A stretch of DNA of 49,187 bases from Ktedonobacterales bacterium (GCA_036557285.1 DATBHW010000025.1:1-49187); one strand, 5' to 3'; positions 1 through 8,313 are shown, numbered from the stretch's first letter. Notes: generated by a model from the sequence alone, not told the origin. Made by a program: numbers and translations.

Positions 1-36
1 CTCCACTCGGTCAGGAGCGCGCTTCTTGAAGGAGCT

Positions 37-834
37 TTAACGGTTCTTTGTGATGGTAAACGGTCCCCACTCGCCAATCAGCCCCTGTCCATGCAGCGAG
101 ATGCTCTTGCCCTGATGCTGAGCCTTCTCGGTCATCAGACCCAGCGCGATCAGGAACGAGTTCATCTTGGCCGGAACTTCGGTATAGTGGCTGGCTTCCA
201 CGCCGTCAATCCAGAAGATCAACTCGTTTGCGCTTTTCGTATAGGCAATCTTGCAATCGTGTCTCGTTCCTGGCTTCGTCGCGGTGTCTAATTCGTGGAA
301 ATAACAGAAATATTTGGGCCGATCAGTCTGGCTCTCTTCCGGCACAGGCACGCCCGGAAAGGGCAGCCGGGCGTAGACGGTGGCGATCACGTCGTTGGAC
401 ATGAACACATCCAGCGCCAGGCCGGTAGCGAAGTCCAGCAGATTGATCGAGACAAACCCGTCATAGAGGTCGTGGGGCGCGGTATCTATGCCGCGCGCGC
501 TCATCCACCATTCCAGGGTAATCGTCCCTTGCTCCGGCGGCTCGAACATCTGCGTGGAGAAATACATGTTCTTGGCGTTGTCGAGAATCTGCACCTGATC
601 ATTGCTGCGCGTCAGAGGTACAGCAGCTACGCGCAGCCGATCACCTTCGACGACGACCACCGCGTTTGGCTCACGATACTGCCAGAACGAGCCATCTGGC
701 AGCGGGAAGCCGCCATATTGCCAGGTCGGGTTCTTCCCGGTAATGATCGAGCCATAGTTTCCGTAGATAATCCGCGAGTCTTTCTCTTTGGCAGGCGAAA
801 TCTCGGTTGCCTGCTCAGTCTGGGCCTTGCTCAT
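37..834 (-). CDS. Hypothetical protein, DUF6081-like (jelly-roll type)
   Basis: A 265-residue soluble protein with no signal peptide or membrane segment. It is rich in short beta-strand-like stretches (TITLEWWMSARG, KIAYTKSANELIFWIDGVE), which resembles concanavalin-like or DUF6081-type proteins; this is family resemblance from memory, and no catalytic residues can be pointed to. ATG at 834 follows a purine-rich GGGGGAG stretch. It lies upstream of a tandem GC-rich repeat and is probably monocistronic. Function is unknown. Confidence 0.6.
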   Translation of the reverse strand: MSKAQTEQATEISPAKEKDSRIIYGNYGSIITGKNPTWQYGGFPLPDGSFWQYREPNAVVVVEGDRLRVAAVPLTRSNDQVQILDNAKNMYFSTQMFEPPEQGTITLEWWMSARGIDTAPHDLYDGFVSINLLDFATGLALDVFMSNDVIATVYARLPFPGVPVPEESQTDRPKYFCYFHELDTATKPGTRHDCKIAYTKSANELIFWIDGVEASHYTEVPAKMNSFLIALGLMTEKAQHQGKSISLHGQGLIGEWGPFTITKNR

Positions 835-850
835 TGCTCCCCCTTTTTTT

Positions 851-912
851 CGCCGCCAGGGACGGCGGCGCTACACGCGGGTTGCCGCCAGGGACGGCGG
901 CGCTACACGCGG
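851..912. repeat. Tandem GC-rich palindromic repeat (two units)
   Basis: Two nearly identical units, about 851-880 and 884-912, each contain GCCGCCAGGGACGGCGGC followed by GCTACACGCGG. The first 18 bases fold on themselves. The same core (NGGACGGCGGCGCTACA) recurs in other intergenic spaces of this window. It sits between two minus-strand genes and could act as a terminator or as a dispersed repeat. Confidence 0.75.
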
Positions 913-938
913 CAGCCGCCCTGGCGAGCGTTCCCAAT

Positions 939-1889
939 TTAGCGCAGAATGCCCTGGACGATGCTGGCCGCCAGCATGATCAGGGCCGCCAGCAGGTTGC
1001 CATTCATCAGATTCGCCATCACGCGCAGATAGCCCGGCAGCGAGCCATCGGCCTGCCGCAGCGCGTTGAGCGGCAGCAGAATGGTCAGCGCCGCGAACGC
1101 CGCGTACCAGGGCAGCGCGCCGATAAAGCTATCGGCCAGAATCACCAGCCCCACCAGCGCCAGCAGCGCGTAGCCGACGATACGCCCGCGCGCTTCGCCC
1201 AGCGCGGCTACGGGCGACATTTTGCCTACGGCTCGATCAGCCCGCCAGTGCAGGAAGTGATGGAAGTATAACACGGTCATGGTGTACAGGCCCACTGCCA
1301 GCGATACGGCCACTGCCTGCCAGGTCACTGTTCCGGCCTGGACATAGAACGCCCCTACCAGCGGCAAGACACCAAAGGCCAGCACAATATCTATTTCGCC
1401 CGCGCCGCGCCCCACGTAGGCCAGGCGCACCGGCGGCGCAACATAGAAGAAGGCCAGCAAGAAGCCGCCAACAGCAAACGCCAGCGTCCAGGGCCGCCAG
1501 ATGGTCAGGACCAGCCCGCAGGCCAGGGCCACACCAAAGAGCGCGCCCGCCAGCGTCCAGTATTGGCGCAGCGTTAGCTTGCCCGTCAGCAAGTTGACCG
1601 AGCCGGTGGGGATCGTCTGCTTCGTGTCGCCGGTATCCAGCGTCGCCGCCTTCTGGTCCGCGCCGCTGCGAAAATCGAAAACATCGTTGATGACGTTTGC
1701 CCCCAGGTGAGCCACCAGCGCGCCCACAAAGGCCAGTAAGAAGAAGCCGATGTTGAAGACCTGGAGTTGATCCCAGGCCAGTGCTGTGCCGAGCAGCACC
1801 GGGGCCATCATCACCGGCAGCACCTGGGCGCGCGTCGTCTGCGCAAAAAAGGCTATGCGCCCTGGTTGGGCGCTTACCGCCGCGTTCAT
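939..1889 (-). CDS. menA: UbiA-family prenyltransferase, MenA-like
   Basis: A 316-residue polytopic membrane protein with about eight hydrophobic segments. It shows the first Mg-prenyl-diphosphate motif NDVFDFRSGAD and a second loop with HWRADRAVGK, the arrangement of MenA/UbiA enzymes that attach an isoprenoid tail to an aromatic ring such as dihydroxynaphthoate during menaquinone synthesis. The exact substrate is inferred. Its ATG overlaps the stop of the upstream FMN-type oxidase by four bases (ATGA), so the two are translationally coupled. Confidence 0.75.
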   Translation of the reverse strand: MNAAVSAQPGRIAFFAQTTRAQVLPVMMAPVLLGTALAWDQLQVFNIGFFLLAFVGALVAHLGANVINDVFDFRSGADQKAATLDTGDTKQTIPTGSVNLLTGKLTLRQYWTLAGALFGVALACGLVLTIWRPWTLAFAVGGFLLAFFYVAPPVRLAYVGRGAGEIDIVLAFGVLPLVGAFYVQAGTVTWQAVAVSLAVGLYTMTVLYFHHFLHWRADRAVGKMSPVAALGEARGRIVGYALLALVGLVILADSFIGALPWYAAFAALTILLPLNALRQADGSLPGYLRVMANLMNGNLLAALIMLAASIVQGILR

Positions 1890-2350
1890 GCGATCATTTC
1901 CTTTTCGGATTGCACTTCAGTGACTTTGTAGCCCGCGCGCAGGTCGGTGATGCGCGCCCAGGTGACGGCCACGCGCACCGGCACAATCGGTACCTGCGCC
2001 ATGAACTTGCCCGCCAGTTCGGATTTGTTCATCACCAGGCTCTTGACGCGCTCGGCTTCCTGCGCCTCCTCCACCACCTGCGCCGCGCCTGTTCCTTCCA
2101 GCCATTCGGTTGGCTGGCGCGGCCCGATGAAAATGCCGACTTTGGGGTTGTCGCGCAGGTTCGCCAGCTTGCGCGAGGTGACAATGAAGGTAAAATAGAG
2201 GGTGATGTCGCCGTTTTCGCTGATCTCTTCGGCGAAGAAAGCGCCCGTTGTAAAGGGCTGGTGATCGCGCTCGGTGGCAATCAACAAGGTATCGTACTGC
2301 GCCAGAAAGGTTTGCATGGTCTGGCGGGTTTCAGCGTCCATTTTTAGCAT
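1886..2350 (-). CDS. Pyridoxamine 5'-phosphate oxidase-like FMN-binding protein
   Basis: About 154 residues from the chosen start. The fold pattern is that of the FMN-binding split barrel: an N-terminal helix, then FTTGAFFAEE, ITLYFTFIVTSRKLANLRDNPKVGIFIG and a basic C-terminal strand. Members reduce or oxidise small substrates with FMN or F420. I chose ATG at 2350 because AGGAG lies about nine bases upstream; the frame stays open to 2440. The stop overlaps the menA-like start (ATGA), suggesting shared expression and possibly a quinone-linked role; that role is inference. Confidence 0.7.
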   Translation of the reverse strand: MLKMDAETRQTMQTFLAQYDTLLIATERDHQPFTTGAFFAEEISENGDITLYFTFIVTSRKLANLRDNPKVGIFIGPRQPTEWLEGTGAAQVVEEAQEAERVKSLVMNKSELAGKFMAQVPIVPVRVAVTWARITDLRAGYKVTEVQSEKEMIA

Positions 2351-2579
2351 GCTTTTGCTCTCCTGCATCCGGCCAGGATCGCTTCGAGTGCGCCACTGGC
2401 CTCTGCTCACTCGTATCAAAGCTGTTCGCGCTGCGCACAAACCGACGCGCCGGTCTGTTCTCTTCCATTAGTAGTTATAGGCCGCCTGGGAGCGGAAAAT
2501 CAAGGGTGGGCCGGGCAGCGCGCTGGCCCTGGGCTGTCGAATGTCGCGTTACCCCGTCAACTGCCTTGCGTTCTACTTC

Positions 2580-2603
2580 TAGATGTTCTTTTAGATGTTC
2601 TTT
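2580..2603. repeat. Perfect 12-bp tandem direct repeat
   Basis: TAGATGTTCTTT occurs twice without a gap, just outside the left end of the TnpB element. It may be a replication slip or a duplicated flank of the insertion. Confidence 0.7.
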
Positions 2604-2667
2604 ACCGAGGGCGAGCGCGAAAGCTCCTGACTTTAGTCATGGGGAGGAAGCGCCGCCGTCTCGCTGT

Positions 2668-2697
2668 TTGACAACGTTTCGCGTTTTGTGCTACAAT
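2668..2697 (+). promoter_or_regulatory. Sigma-70-type promoter of the RHH-tnpB unit
   Basis: TTGACA (2668-2673), 18-bp spacer, TACAAT (2692-2697). The RHH start codon begins only six bases after the -10 box, so the message is predicted to be leaderless. Confidence 0.7.
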
Positions 2698-2703
2698 ATT
2701 GAT

Positions 2704-2865
2704 ATGAAGCAATCAACAGGATTCCGCTTAACACCAGAGGCCAGAGCGTTGCTGGACGCCATGAGTAAGGCCACAGGCATCTCACATACGGCCATGCTCG
2801 AAATCCTGATCCGTGAAGGGGCCAAGAAGCGAGGCGTGCGTGCTGATTCTGGAGTACAAACTTAG
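2704..2865 (+). CDS. Small ribbon-helix-helix (CopG/Arc-like) protein
   Basis: A 53-residue protein. A short N-terminal strand (GFRLTPEARALLDAMSKAT) is followed by a helix-turn-helix pattern (ISHTAMLEILIREGAKK), typical of RHH DNA-binding dimers. No ribosome-binding site can fit between the promoter and the ATG, so it is probably translated from a leaderless mRNA. Its 3' end overlaps the tnpB start by 26 bases in another frame, suggesting coupling. The likely role is autorepression of the element or control of TnpB, by inference. A second, divergent copy of the same arrangement lies at 13.1 kb. Confidence 0.75.
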   Translation: MKQSTGFRLTPEARALLDAMSKATGISHTAMLEILIREGAKKRGVRADSGVQT

Positions 2866-4039
2866 GACCAATCAACGCCAGCAAAGCGCGATTGAGGCAG
2901 CCATCCGTACCACGCAGTTTGTGCGCAACAAGGCGCTCCGGTTGTGGATGGATACGCGGGGTACGGGCAAAAATGACCTGCAAGCCTACTGCGCGCAACT
3001 GGCGAAAGACTACCCGTTTGCCGCGCGGCTCAATGCGATGGCCCGCCAGGCGGCGGCTGATCGTGCCTGGTTTGCAATTGCACGCTTCTACGAGAACTGC
3101 CGGAACCACAAGCCAGGGAAGAAGGGCTATCCCCGCTTCCAGAAAGAGAACCGGTCTGTCGAGTACAAGACCTCTGGCTGGCGGTTGGAACCGGATGGGC
3201 GTTCGCTCACCTTCACGGACGGACACAGCATTGGGACGCTGCGCCTCATTGGCACACGCTCCATTGAAACGTTTCCCATGCAGCAGATCAAGCGGGTCCG
3301 TCTCCTCAAGCGCGCCGACGGGTACTATGTGCAGTTGGCCGTCCAGGCAGATCGACAGATAGACCACTCGCCGACGGGGAAACAGGTGGGCATTGATGTC
3401 GGCTTGAAAGCCTTCTACACCGATTCTGCGGGCCAACAGGTAGACAATCCTCGCTATCTCAGGAAGGCCGAGGCCAAACTGAAACGCTTGCATCGGCGCG
3501 TCTCCCGCAAGCAGAAACGCGGGAAGAACCGCAAGAAAGCCAGCAAACGCCTGGCAAAAGGCTATCTGAAAGTCAGTAGGCAGCGTAAAGACTTCGCCGC
3601 GAAGGCGGCAAGTGCGCTCGTCTCGTCTCACGACCTGATCGCCTACGAAGACCTCAAGATAGCCAGCCTGGTCAAGAATCATCATCTTGCCAAGAGTATC
3701 AGCGATGCCAGTTGGGGGCTGTTCCTGGGCTGGCTCAGATACTATGGCTCCCTGCATGGCATTTCCGTGGTGGCCGTCTCCCCACGCTTCACCACGCAGG
3801 ATTGCTCTGGCTGTGGGTTCCGGGTCAAGAAGACGCTCAGCATGCGGACGCACGTTTGCCCGGAATGCGGTTTGGTGCTTGATCGAGATCATAATGCGGC
3901 TCTCAACATCTTAGAACTGGCCCTCAACCGTACCGCCGGGCAGGCGGGAACGGGTGCTGCCTCGGCAGTACGTAACGCTTCTGGACAGGGAACCTCTGGT
4001 AGCCGCAAGCGATTGCGGTCTGCTAAGCTCGCTGGATGA
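2840..4039 (+). CDS. tnpB: TnpB RNA-guided nuclease (IS200/IS605 accessory protein)
   Basis: About 399 residues from GTG 2840, where the expected N-terminus LILEYKLRTNQRQ begins; the frame is open from 2813. Family: RuvC-like endonucleases guided by an omega RNA from the element's right end. All three catalytic acids are visible in context: GIDVGLKAFY (Asp), AYEDLKI (Glu) and DRDHNAALNI (Asp). The zinc ribbon is intact (CSGCG and CPECG). A basic helical bundle RRVSRKQKRGKNRKKASK precedes the second acid. It overlaps the RHH gene and looks functional. Confidence 0.92.
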   Translation: MLILEYKLRTNQRQQSAIEAAIRTTQFVRNKALRLWMDTRGTGKNDLQAYCAQLAKDYPFAARLNAMARQAAADRAWFAIARFYENCRNHKPGKKGYPRFQKENRSVEYKTSGWRLEPDGRSLTFTDGHSIGTLRLIGTRSIETFPMQQIKRVRLLKRADGYYVQLAVQADRQIDHSPTGKQVGIDVGLKAFYTDSAGQQVDNPRYLRKAEAKLKRLHRRVSRKQKRGKNRKKASKRLAKGYLKVSRQRKDFAAKAASALVSSHDLIAYEDLKIASLVKNHHLAKSISDASWGLFLGWLRYYGSLHGISVVAVSPRFTTQDCSGCGFRVKKTLSMRTHVCPECGLVLDRDHNAALNILELALNRTAGQAGTGAASAVRNASGQGTSGSRKRLRSAKLAG

Positions 4040-4077
4040 AGGAAGAATCCCCTGGCTTGAGCCATGGGGAGTGTCAA
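3930..4077 (+). ncRNA. Putative omega RNA / right end of the first TnpB element
   Basis: In TnpB systems the guide RNA covers the 3' end of tnpB and the right-end hairpin. Here the hairpin CCCCTGGCTTGAGCCATGGG (4049-4069) ends ten bases after the tnpB stop, and the element ends near 4077. The RNA 5' boundary is a guess. The guide would be the flanking sequence beginning near 4078. Confidence 0.4.
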
Positions 4078-4087
4078 TAATCCTCTA

Positions 4088-4193
4088 CTAAGAATGCCTC
4101 ACACAACCGACGGTTGGCCCCACCCCTGCCGCCTGGGAGGACGGCGCTACACCCCCGCCCCTGCTGTGCGGAGGTTGTGTGAGGCGCTCTAAG
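4088..4193. repeat. MITE-like element with terminal inverted repeats
   Basis: 106 bp bounded by perfect 13-bp inverted repeats GCCTCACACAACC (4096-4108) and GGTTGTGTGAGGC (4173-4185). Weaker similarity extends outward to CTAAGA on one side and TCTTAG-type bases on the other. The interior carries the GC-rich GCCGCC...GACGGCGCTACAC motif. Related elements lie at 6055 and 8164. Confidence 0.75.
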
Positions 4194-4252
4194 CCTCCAG
4201 AAACAATCGGGCGACATTAGAAGGCGCTGCCAGCCCTGGAGTAATCGCATTG

Positions 4253-5374
4253 GTGACTCAAAGCAACGTGAACCAGCAAGCGCACATTGATGAGCATGCG
4301 CCCCAGGAACGCTCTGATGGGTCGTCCGGTCATCTGCGCGTGGGTGTGATCGGGTGTGGGCAGTGGGGGCAGAATTACCTGCGCGTCTTATCGGAATTGG
4401 AGCAGACAAAACTTGTTGTCGCGTGTGACACGCGGCCCGACATACGGCAGCGTGTGGCCGCGCGCTATCCGGGTGTGCGTGTGGTGGCCTCGGTGGATGA
4501 ACTCTTGAGCGCCGAGGACATCCAGGCGGTCGTCGTAGCGACTGATGCTCGCTCCCATTTTGCCCTTGCCTCAGCCGCCTTGCGCGCGGGCAAGCATACC
4601 CTCTGTGAGAAGCCGCTGACTACGCAGGTAGAGGAGGCGGTTGCCCTGGCGCAGTGCGCCGATGCGTGTCAGCGGACGTTGATGGTCGGCCATATTTTCC
4701 GCTATAACGCGGGCGTGAACGCGCTCCGGCAGGAAATACTCGATCCTGGCTTTGGAGAGGTGTGTTACCTTTGTCTGGTGCGCACCAACCTTGGGCCAAT
4801 TCGCCCGGATGTGAATGCCGCCTGGGATCTTGCCCCGCATGATATATCTATTGTGTTGCATCTGCTTGATCATATGCCGCTCCGCGTCACCGCGCAGGGC
4901 TTTTCGTACCTGCAAGCGGGGCGCGAGGATGTTGTCTTCATCACCCTCGAAATGCCAGGCGGCGTGGCGGCGCACCTGCGGGTGAGCTGGCTTGATCCCC
5001 GCAAAGTACGTGAGGTCACGGTGGTTGGTCGGCAGAGAATGGCGGTGCTGGATGATGTGCAGCCGATGGAAGGGCTGCGCATTTACGATAAAGGCGCGAG
5101 GGAGGAGCCTTCGCCTTACGCTTCTTACGGCGAGTTTCAGTATGTGGTACGCAGCGGCGAGGTGCGTATCCCTCCGGTGCGCGGCGATGAGCCGCTGCGC
5201 GAGCAGGCGCGCCATTTTGTTCAGGCGGCGCTGGCTGGCCGCCGCCCGTTGAGCGATGGATGGGATGGAGTGCGCGTTGTCGCTATCATGGATGCGATCC
5301 AGCGATCTCTCAAGGCGGGCGGCGTGCCGGTGGAAATGGAACAACGTTATGTCCTCTTTTCCTCTGGAGCATGA
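4253..5374 (+). CDS. Gfo/Idh/MocA-family sugar dehydrogenase (WbpB-like)
   Basis: About 373 residues. The N-terminal Rossmann motif is GVIGCGQWGQNYLR and the family's EKPLTTQ motif follows. The C-terminal part fits the Gfo/Idh/MocA substrate domain (AWDLAPHDISI with the catalytic-type His). Such NAD(P) enzymes oxidise the C3 hydroxyl of nucleotide sugars. The next two genes encode a left-handed beta-helix acyltransferase and a DegT-type aminotransferase, the set used in WbpB-WbpE-WbpD synthesis of diacetamido sugars; the sugar itself is inferred. TTG at 4250 is an alternative start with better spacing to GGAG. Confidence 0.85.
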   Translation: MTQSNVNQQAHIDEHAPQERSDGSSGHLRVGVIGCGQWGQNYLRVLSELEQTKLVVACDTRPDIRQRVAARYPGVRVVASVDELLSAEDIQAVVVATDARSHFALASAALRAGKHTLCEKPLTTQVEEAVALAQCADACQRTLMVGHIFRYNAGVNALRQEILDPGFGEVCYLCLVRTNLGPIRPDVNAAWDLAPHDISIVLHLLDHMPLRVTAQGFSYLQAGREDVVFITLEMPGGVAAHLRVSWLDPRKVREVTVVGRQRMAVLDDVQPMEGLRIYDKGAREEPSPYASYGEFQYVVRSGEVRIPPVRGDEPLREQARHFVQAALAGRRPLSDGWDGVRVVAIMDAIQRSLKAGGVPVEMEQRYVLFSSGA

Positions 5375-6068
5375 TCCGGTTGTCCAGATTGGCGAAGGGC
5401 TTGAGGCCGATGCGTGGGTGATGATTGGCGCCCGGACGGGCCGAGCCGGTGTGGAACTGGCAGGGTCGCTTGGCCCCCATGCCCGCCTGCGGAGCGGAAC
5501 CGTTCTGTACGCGGGCAGCCGGATAGGCGCGCATTTTGAGACCGGGCATTTTGTCATCGTGCGGGAAGAGTGCGCCATTGGGGATCATGTGTCTATCAAC
5601 AGCCACAGTGTCGTTGATTATGGGGTCACGATTGGCAACGCTGTCCATATTCATACGGGGGTCTATATTGCCCAGTACAGTACAATTGAGGATGAGGTGT
5701 TTCTGGCCCCCGGCGTCAAGTTTGCCAATGACCCGCATCCGGTGTGTACCAAGTGTATGCAGGGGCCGGTGATTCAACGCGGCGCGCGCCTGGGGGTCGG
5801 GGTGGTGGTTGGGGCGGGAGTGGTGATCGGCGCGGGCGCGCTGGTTGGTTCAGGGAGCGTGATCACGCGGGATGTGCCTGCCGGAATGGTGGTTGCTGGC
5901 AACCCCGCGCGCATCTTGCGCCCGGTGACGAGTCTGGAATGCCCCTATGGACTGACCCCTTATGATGTGGTGGATGGCCGCTATCGGGATGTGCTTGCCC
6001 AGGGATTGGGCCGGGAGCGCATTGATCAGGGAGGGGGGCCGCCCCGGCGGGCCGCCAAGAATCCCTAA
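5349..6068 (+). CDS. Left-handed beta-helix acyltransferase (WbpD-like)
   Basis: 239 residues. Hexapeptide repeats run through most of the protein (for example VFLAPGVKFANDP and GVVIGAGALVGSGSVI), and a typical LbH ending VVAGNPARIL follows. Members N-acetylate amino-sugar nucleotides. It starts at ATG 5349, inside the dehydrogenase gene (26-bp overlap), so the two are coupled. The last residues AAKNP and the stop codon lie within the left end of a small repeat element that starts near 6055, so the C-terminus seems to have been reshaped by that insertion. Confidence 0.85.
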   Translation: MSSFPLEHDPVVQIGEGLEADAWVMIGARTGRAGVELAGSLGPHARLRSGTVLYAGSRIGAHFETGHFVIVREECAIGDHVSINSHSVVDYGVTIGNAVHIHTGVYIAQYSTIEDEVFLAPGVKFANDPHPVCTKCMQGPVIQRGARLGVGVVVGAGVVIGAGALVGSGSVITRDVPAGMVVAGNPARILRPVTSLECPYGLTPYDVVDGRYRDVLAQGLGRERIDQGGGPPRRAAKNP

Positions 6069-6172
6069 CAAAACCGGCGTTTGGCCCCGCCCCGGCCAGC
6101 GGGACGCTGGCGCTACGGTCCGGCCCCGGCCCGGCCAGCGGGGCGCTGGCGCTACGGCCCCGCCCTATGAGG
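6055..6172. repeat. MITE-like element, one end recognisable, GC-rich core twice
   Basis: The left end CCCTAACAAAACC matches the left end of the 8164 element. The core holds two copies of GGCCAGCGGGACGCTGGCGC or a near variant (6095-6160), each self-complementary (GCCAGCG/CGCTGGC). The right inverted repeat is not visible. The element supplies the stop codon of the upstream acyltransferase gene. Confidence 0.65.
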
Positions 6173-6182
6173 GAGGAAAGGT

Positions 6183-7319
6183 ATGTCTGTTCCGTTTGTG
6201 GACCTCAAAGCGCAGCTCGCTCCGATTCGATCTGATATTGACGCTGCCGTTGCGCGGGTGCTGGATAGCTGCCACTTCATCCTGGGAGAAGAGGTGGCGG
6301 CCTTCGAGGAGGAGTTTGCCGCGTTTTGCGGGACGCGCGCCTGTGTGGGCATGGACTCAGGTATCAGCGCGCTTGAATTGGGGCTGCGCGCGGCGGGGGT
6401 TGGTCCGGGCGACGAGGTGATTACGGTCAGCCATACGTTTATCGCCACCGTCTCGGCGATTTCGTTCACAGGGGCCACGCCTGTTCTGGTGGAAGTGCGG
6501 CCCGATACCTATCTGATGGACCCGGCTTCGATAGAAGCGGCGATTACGCCGCGCACCAGAGCGATTGTGCCGGTGCATCTCTATGGTCAGACGGTGGATA
6601 TGGACCCGCTGATGGAGCTTGCGGCGCGTCATCAGTTGTTTGTGTTGGAGGACGCCTGCCAGGCACATGGCGCGCGCTATAAGGGCCGCCGCGCGGGGAG
6701 CCTGGGCCACGCCGCCGCCTTCAGTTTCTATCCGGGGAAAAACCTGGGGGCGGCTGGCGACGCCGGGGCGCTGACGACGAATGATCCGGCATTGGCGCAG
6801 CGGGTGCGGATGCTGCGCAACTATGGGCAGAAGGTCAAATATCATCATGAGATGCTGGCCTTCAATCGGCGGCTCGATAGCATGCAGGCGGCGATACTGC
6901 GGGTGAAGCTGCGCGCTCTCGACGCCTGGAACGCTGCCCGTCGCCAGGTTGCGCACGCCTACACGACACGGCTGGCCGGGCTGCCCATCGGGCTGCCGCA
7001 GGCGGCGGAAGCCAATGAGCCGGTCTGGCATCTGTATGTCATTCGCGCAGCGGATCGAGCGGCGTTGCAGAACAGCCTGGCGGCGGCTGGCATTGAGACG
7101 GGGCTGCATTATCCGGTTCCTATCCATCACCAGAGGGCGTACCCTGAACTGGCGGGCCTGCGCTTCCCGGTCAGCGAGTGGATTGCCGCGCAGTGCCTTT
7201 CGCTTCCGGTGTTTGCGGAGATGACCGAAACACAGATTACGGCTGTCCTGGAAGCTGTGGCCCAGGCGACCAGGAGCGCGGAAGCGCCTGCGGGCGCGCC
7301 GATCACCGTAACGCGGTGA
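6183..7319 (+). CDS. DegT/DnrJ/EryC1 sugar aminotransferase (WbpE-like)
   Basis: 378 residues. The PLP lysine is Lys186 in SFYPGKNLGA, with LEDACQAHGA (cofactor-binding Asp157) upstream. It transfers an amino group, usually from glutamate, to a keto nucleotide sugar. With the preceding dehydrogenase and acyltransferase it forms a short pathway to an acetamido sugar for surface glycans. Start ATG 6183 has a strong GAGGGAGGAAAGG site. The N-terminal half and catalytic residues look complete. Confidence 0.9.
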   Translation: MSVPFVDLKAQLAPIRSDIDAAVARVLDSCHFILGEEVAAFEEEFAAFCGTRACVGMDSGISALELGLRAAGVGPGDEVITVSHTFIATVSAISFTGATPVLVEVRPDTYLMDPASIEAAITPRTRAIVPVHLYGQTVDMDPLMELAARHQLFVLEDACQAHGARYKGRRAGSLGHAAAFSFYPGKNLGAAGDAGALTTNDPALAQRVRMLRNYGQKVKYHHEMLAFNRRLDSMQAAILRVKLRALDAWNAARRQVAHAYTTRLAGLPIGLPQAAEANEPVWHLYVIRAADRAALQNSLAAAGIETGLHYPVPIHHQRAYPELAGLRFPVSEWIAAQCLSLPVFAEMTETQITAVLEAVAQATRSAEAPAGAPITVTR

Positions 7320-7365
7320 AAATCTGATTGGCCCGGGGAGATGAGCTAACGAGAGGATGCCAGGC

Positions 7366-8166
7366 ATGAGTAGGGATGAAAAGATGCGGGCGGCGCTGGA
7401 TACTGTGCCTGAAACCGCTGCGATGGGCGCTCAGGCAGCGGCGGCTCCCAAACGGACCAGGATTCAGCGGGTGCTGCTGGTGCTGCCCGCCTTGAACGAG
7501 GCGGGCAAAATAGGGGCAACCATCTCCAAGACGCCTGCGGGGGTGGTGCATACGATTCTGGTCGTTGATGACTGTTCGACGGACGGCACCGGGGCAGAAG
7601 CCGCCGCGTTGGGCGCGGTGGTGATCCGCCACGCGCAGAATATGGGCGTCGGCGCGGCCATACGCACAGGCATCTATTATGCGCGCGATCATGGCTATGA
7701 TGTCGTGGTCGTGGCGGCCAGCGACGACCAGGATATTCCCGCTGAGATCCCGCGCCTGCTGGAGCCAATCGAACAGGGGCGAGCCGAGTTTGTGCAGGGT
7801 TCCCGCTATCTGCGCGGCGGCAGGCGCGTGCATCATCCCTTGAGCCGTACTTTCATGACCTGGGGGTATTCGGCGCTGTTCACGCTGATCGCTTTTCGCC
7901 GCGTGACCGATGGGACCAACGGCTTTCGCGCCTTCCTGACCGACACTGCGCTCTCGTTTCCGCTGGGTCAGGAGTGGCTGAATCGCTACGAACTGGAGCC
8001 ATATCTGTATTTTCGCTGCCTCCAGAAAGGCGTTGCCGTTGAGGTACCGGCAACCAAAGTGTATCCCCTTGATCGTAAGATAGGCTATACCAAGATGCGG
8101 CCATTCCGCGATTGGTGGCGGATCTTCCGCCCGCTGCTGCTGGTGCGGCTTGGTATTCGCCGGTAA
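7366..8166 (+). CDS. Family 2 glycosyltransferase (polyprenyl-phosphate type)
   Basis: About 266 residues, GT-A fold. Motifs are LLVLPALNEAGKI, the nucleotide-binding VVDDCSTDGT, and ASDDQDIP in place of the usual DADGQ. It resembles dolichol/undecaprenyl-phosphate sugar transferases but has no C-terminal membrane domain. ATG 7366 is preferred because GAGAGG sits nine bases upstream; ATG 7357 is in frame. The stop codon overlaps the left end of the next small repeat. Context suggests a role in lipid-linked sugar or glycan assembly. Confidence 0.85.
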   Translation: MSRDEKMRAALDTVPETAAMGAQAAAAPKRTRIQRVLLVLPALNEAGKIGATISKTPAGVVHTILVVDDCSTDGTGAEAAALGAVVIRHAQNMGVGAAIRTGIYYARDHGYDVVVVAASDDQDIPAEIPRLLEPIEQGRAEFVQGSRYLRGGRRVHHPLSRTFMTWGYSALFTLIAFRRVTDGTNGFRAFLTDTALSFPLGQEWLNRYELEPYLYFRCLQKGVAVEVPATKVYPLDRKIGYTKMRPFRDWWRIFRPLLLVRLGIRR

Positions 8167-8306
8167 GAGTCCCTGACAAAACCGGCGCTACGGCCCTGCC
8201 CCGGCCAGCGAGGACGCTGGCGCTATGGCCCCGCCCCGGCCAGCGGGGACGCTGGCGCTACGGCCCCGCCCCTTGATGGCACGTAGGTTTTGTGAGGCGT
8301 TCTAAG
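8164..8306. repeat. MITE-like element, third copy
   Basis: The left end CCCTGACAAAACC (8171-8183) and right end GGTTTTGTGAGGC (8286-8298) are inverted relatives of each other and of the 4088 element. Between them are two copies of the self-complementary GCCAGCG...CGCTGGCGCTA core. The TAA of the upstream glycosyltransferase lies in the left edge. It fills the gap before the flippase-like gene. Confidence 0.7.
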
Positions 8307-8313
8307 TTCTGTT

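Larger units (their letters stand above)
2604..4077 (+). mobile_element. IS200/IS605-type element with RHH and TnpB, no TnpA
   Basis: Left-end hairpin at about 2621-2645 (GCTCCTGACTTTAGTCATGG) and right-end hairpin at 4049-4069 (CCCCTGGCTTGAGCCATGGG) flank an RHH gene and an intact tnpB. The right end finishes with GTGTCAA, as in IS200/IS605 relatives. No tyrosine transposase TnpA is present, so movement would need one in trans. The exact left boundary is uncertain. Confidence 0.75.

Noticed and set aside
2633-3892. Long open frame on the minus strand (419 codons)
   Set aside because: Antisense to tnpB, with no family motifs or RBS; a shadow of a high-GC gene.
4571-5578. Minus-strand frame opposite the dehydrogenase and acyltransferase
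   Set aside because: Arg/His-rich composition without domains; the plus-strand frames carry clear motifs.
6357-7367. Minus-strand frame opposite the aminotransferase
   Set aside because: Composition of an antisense shadow; the real PLP enzyme is on the plus strand.
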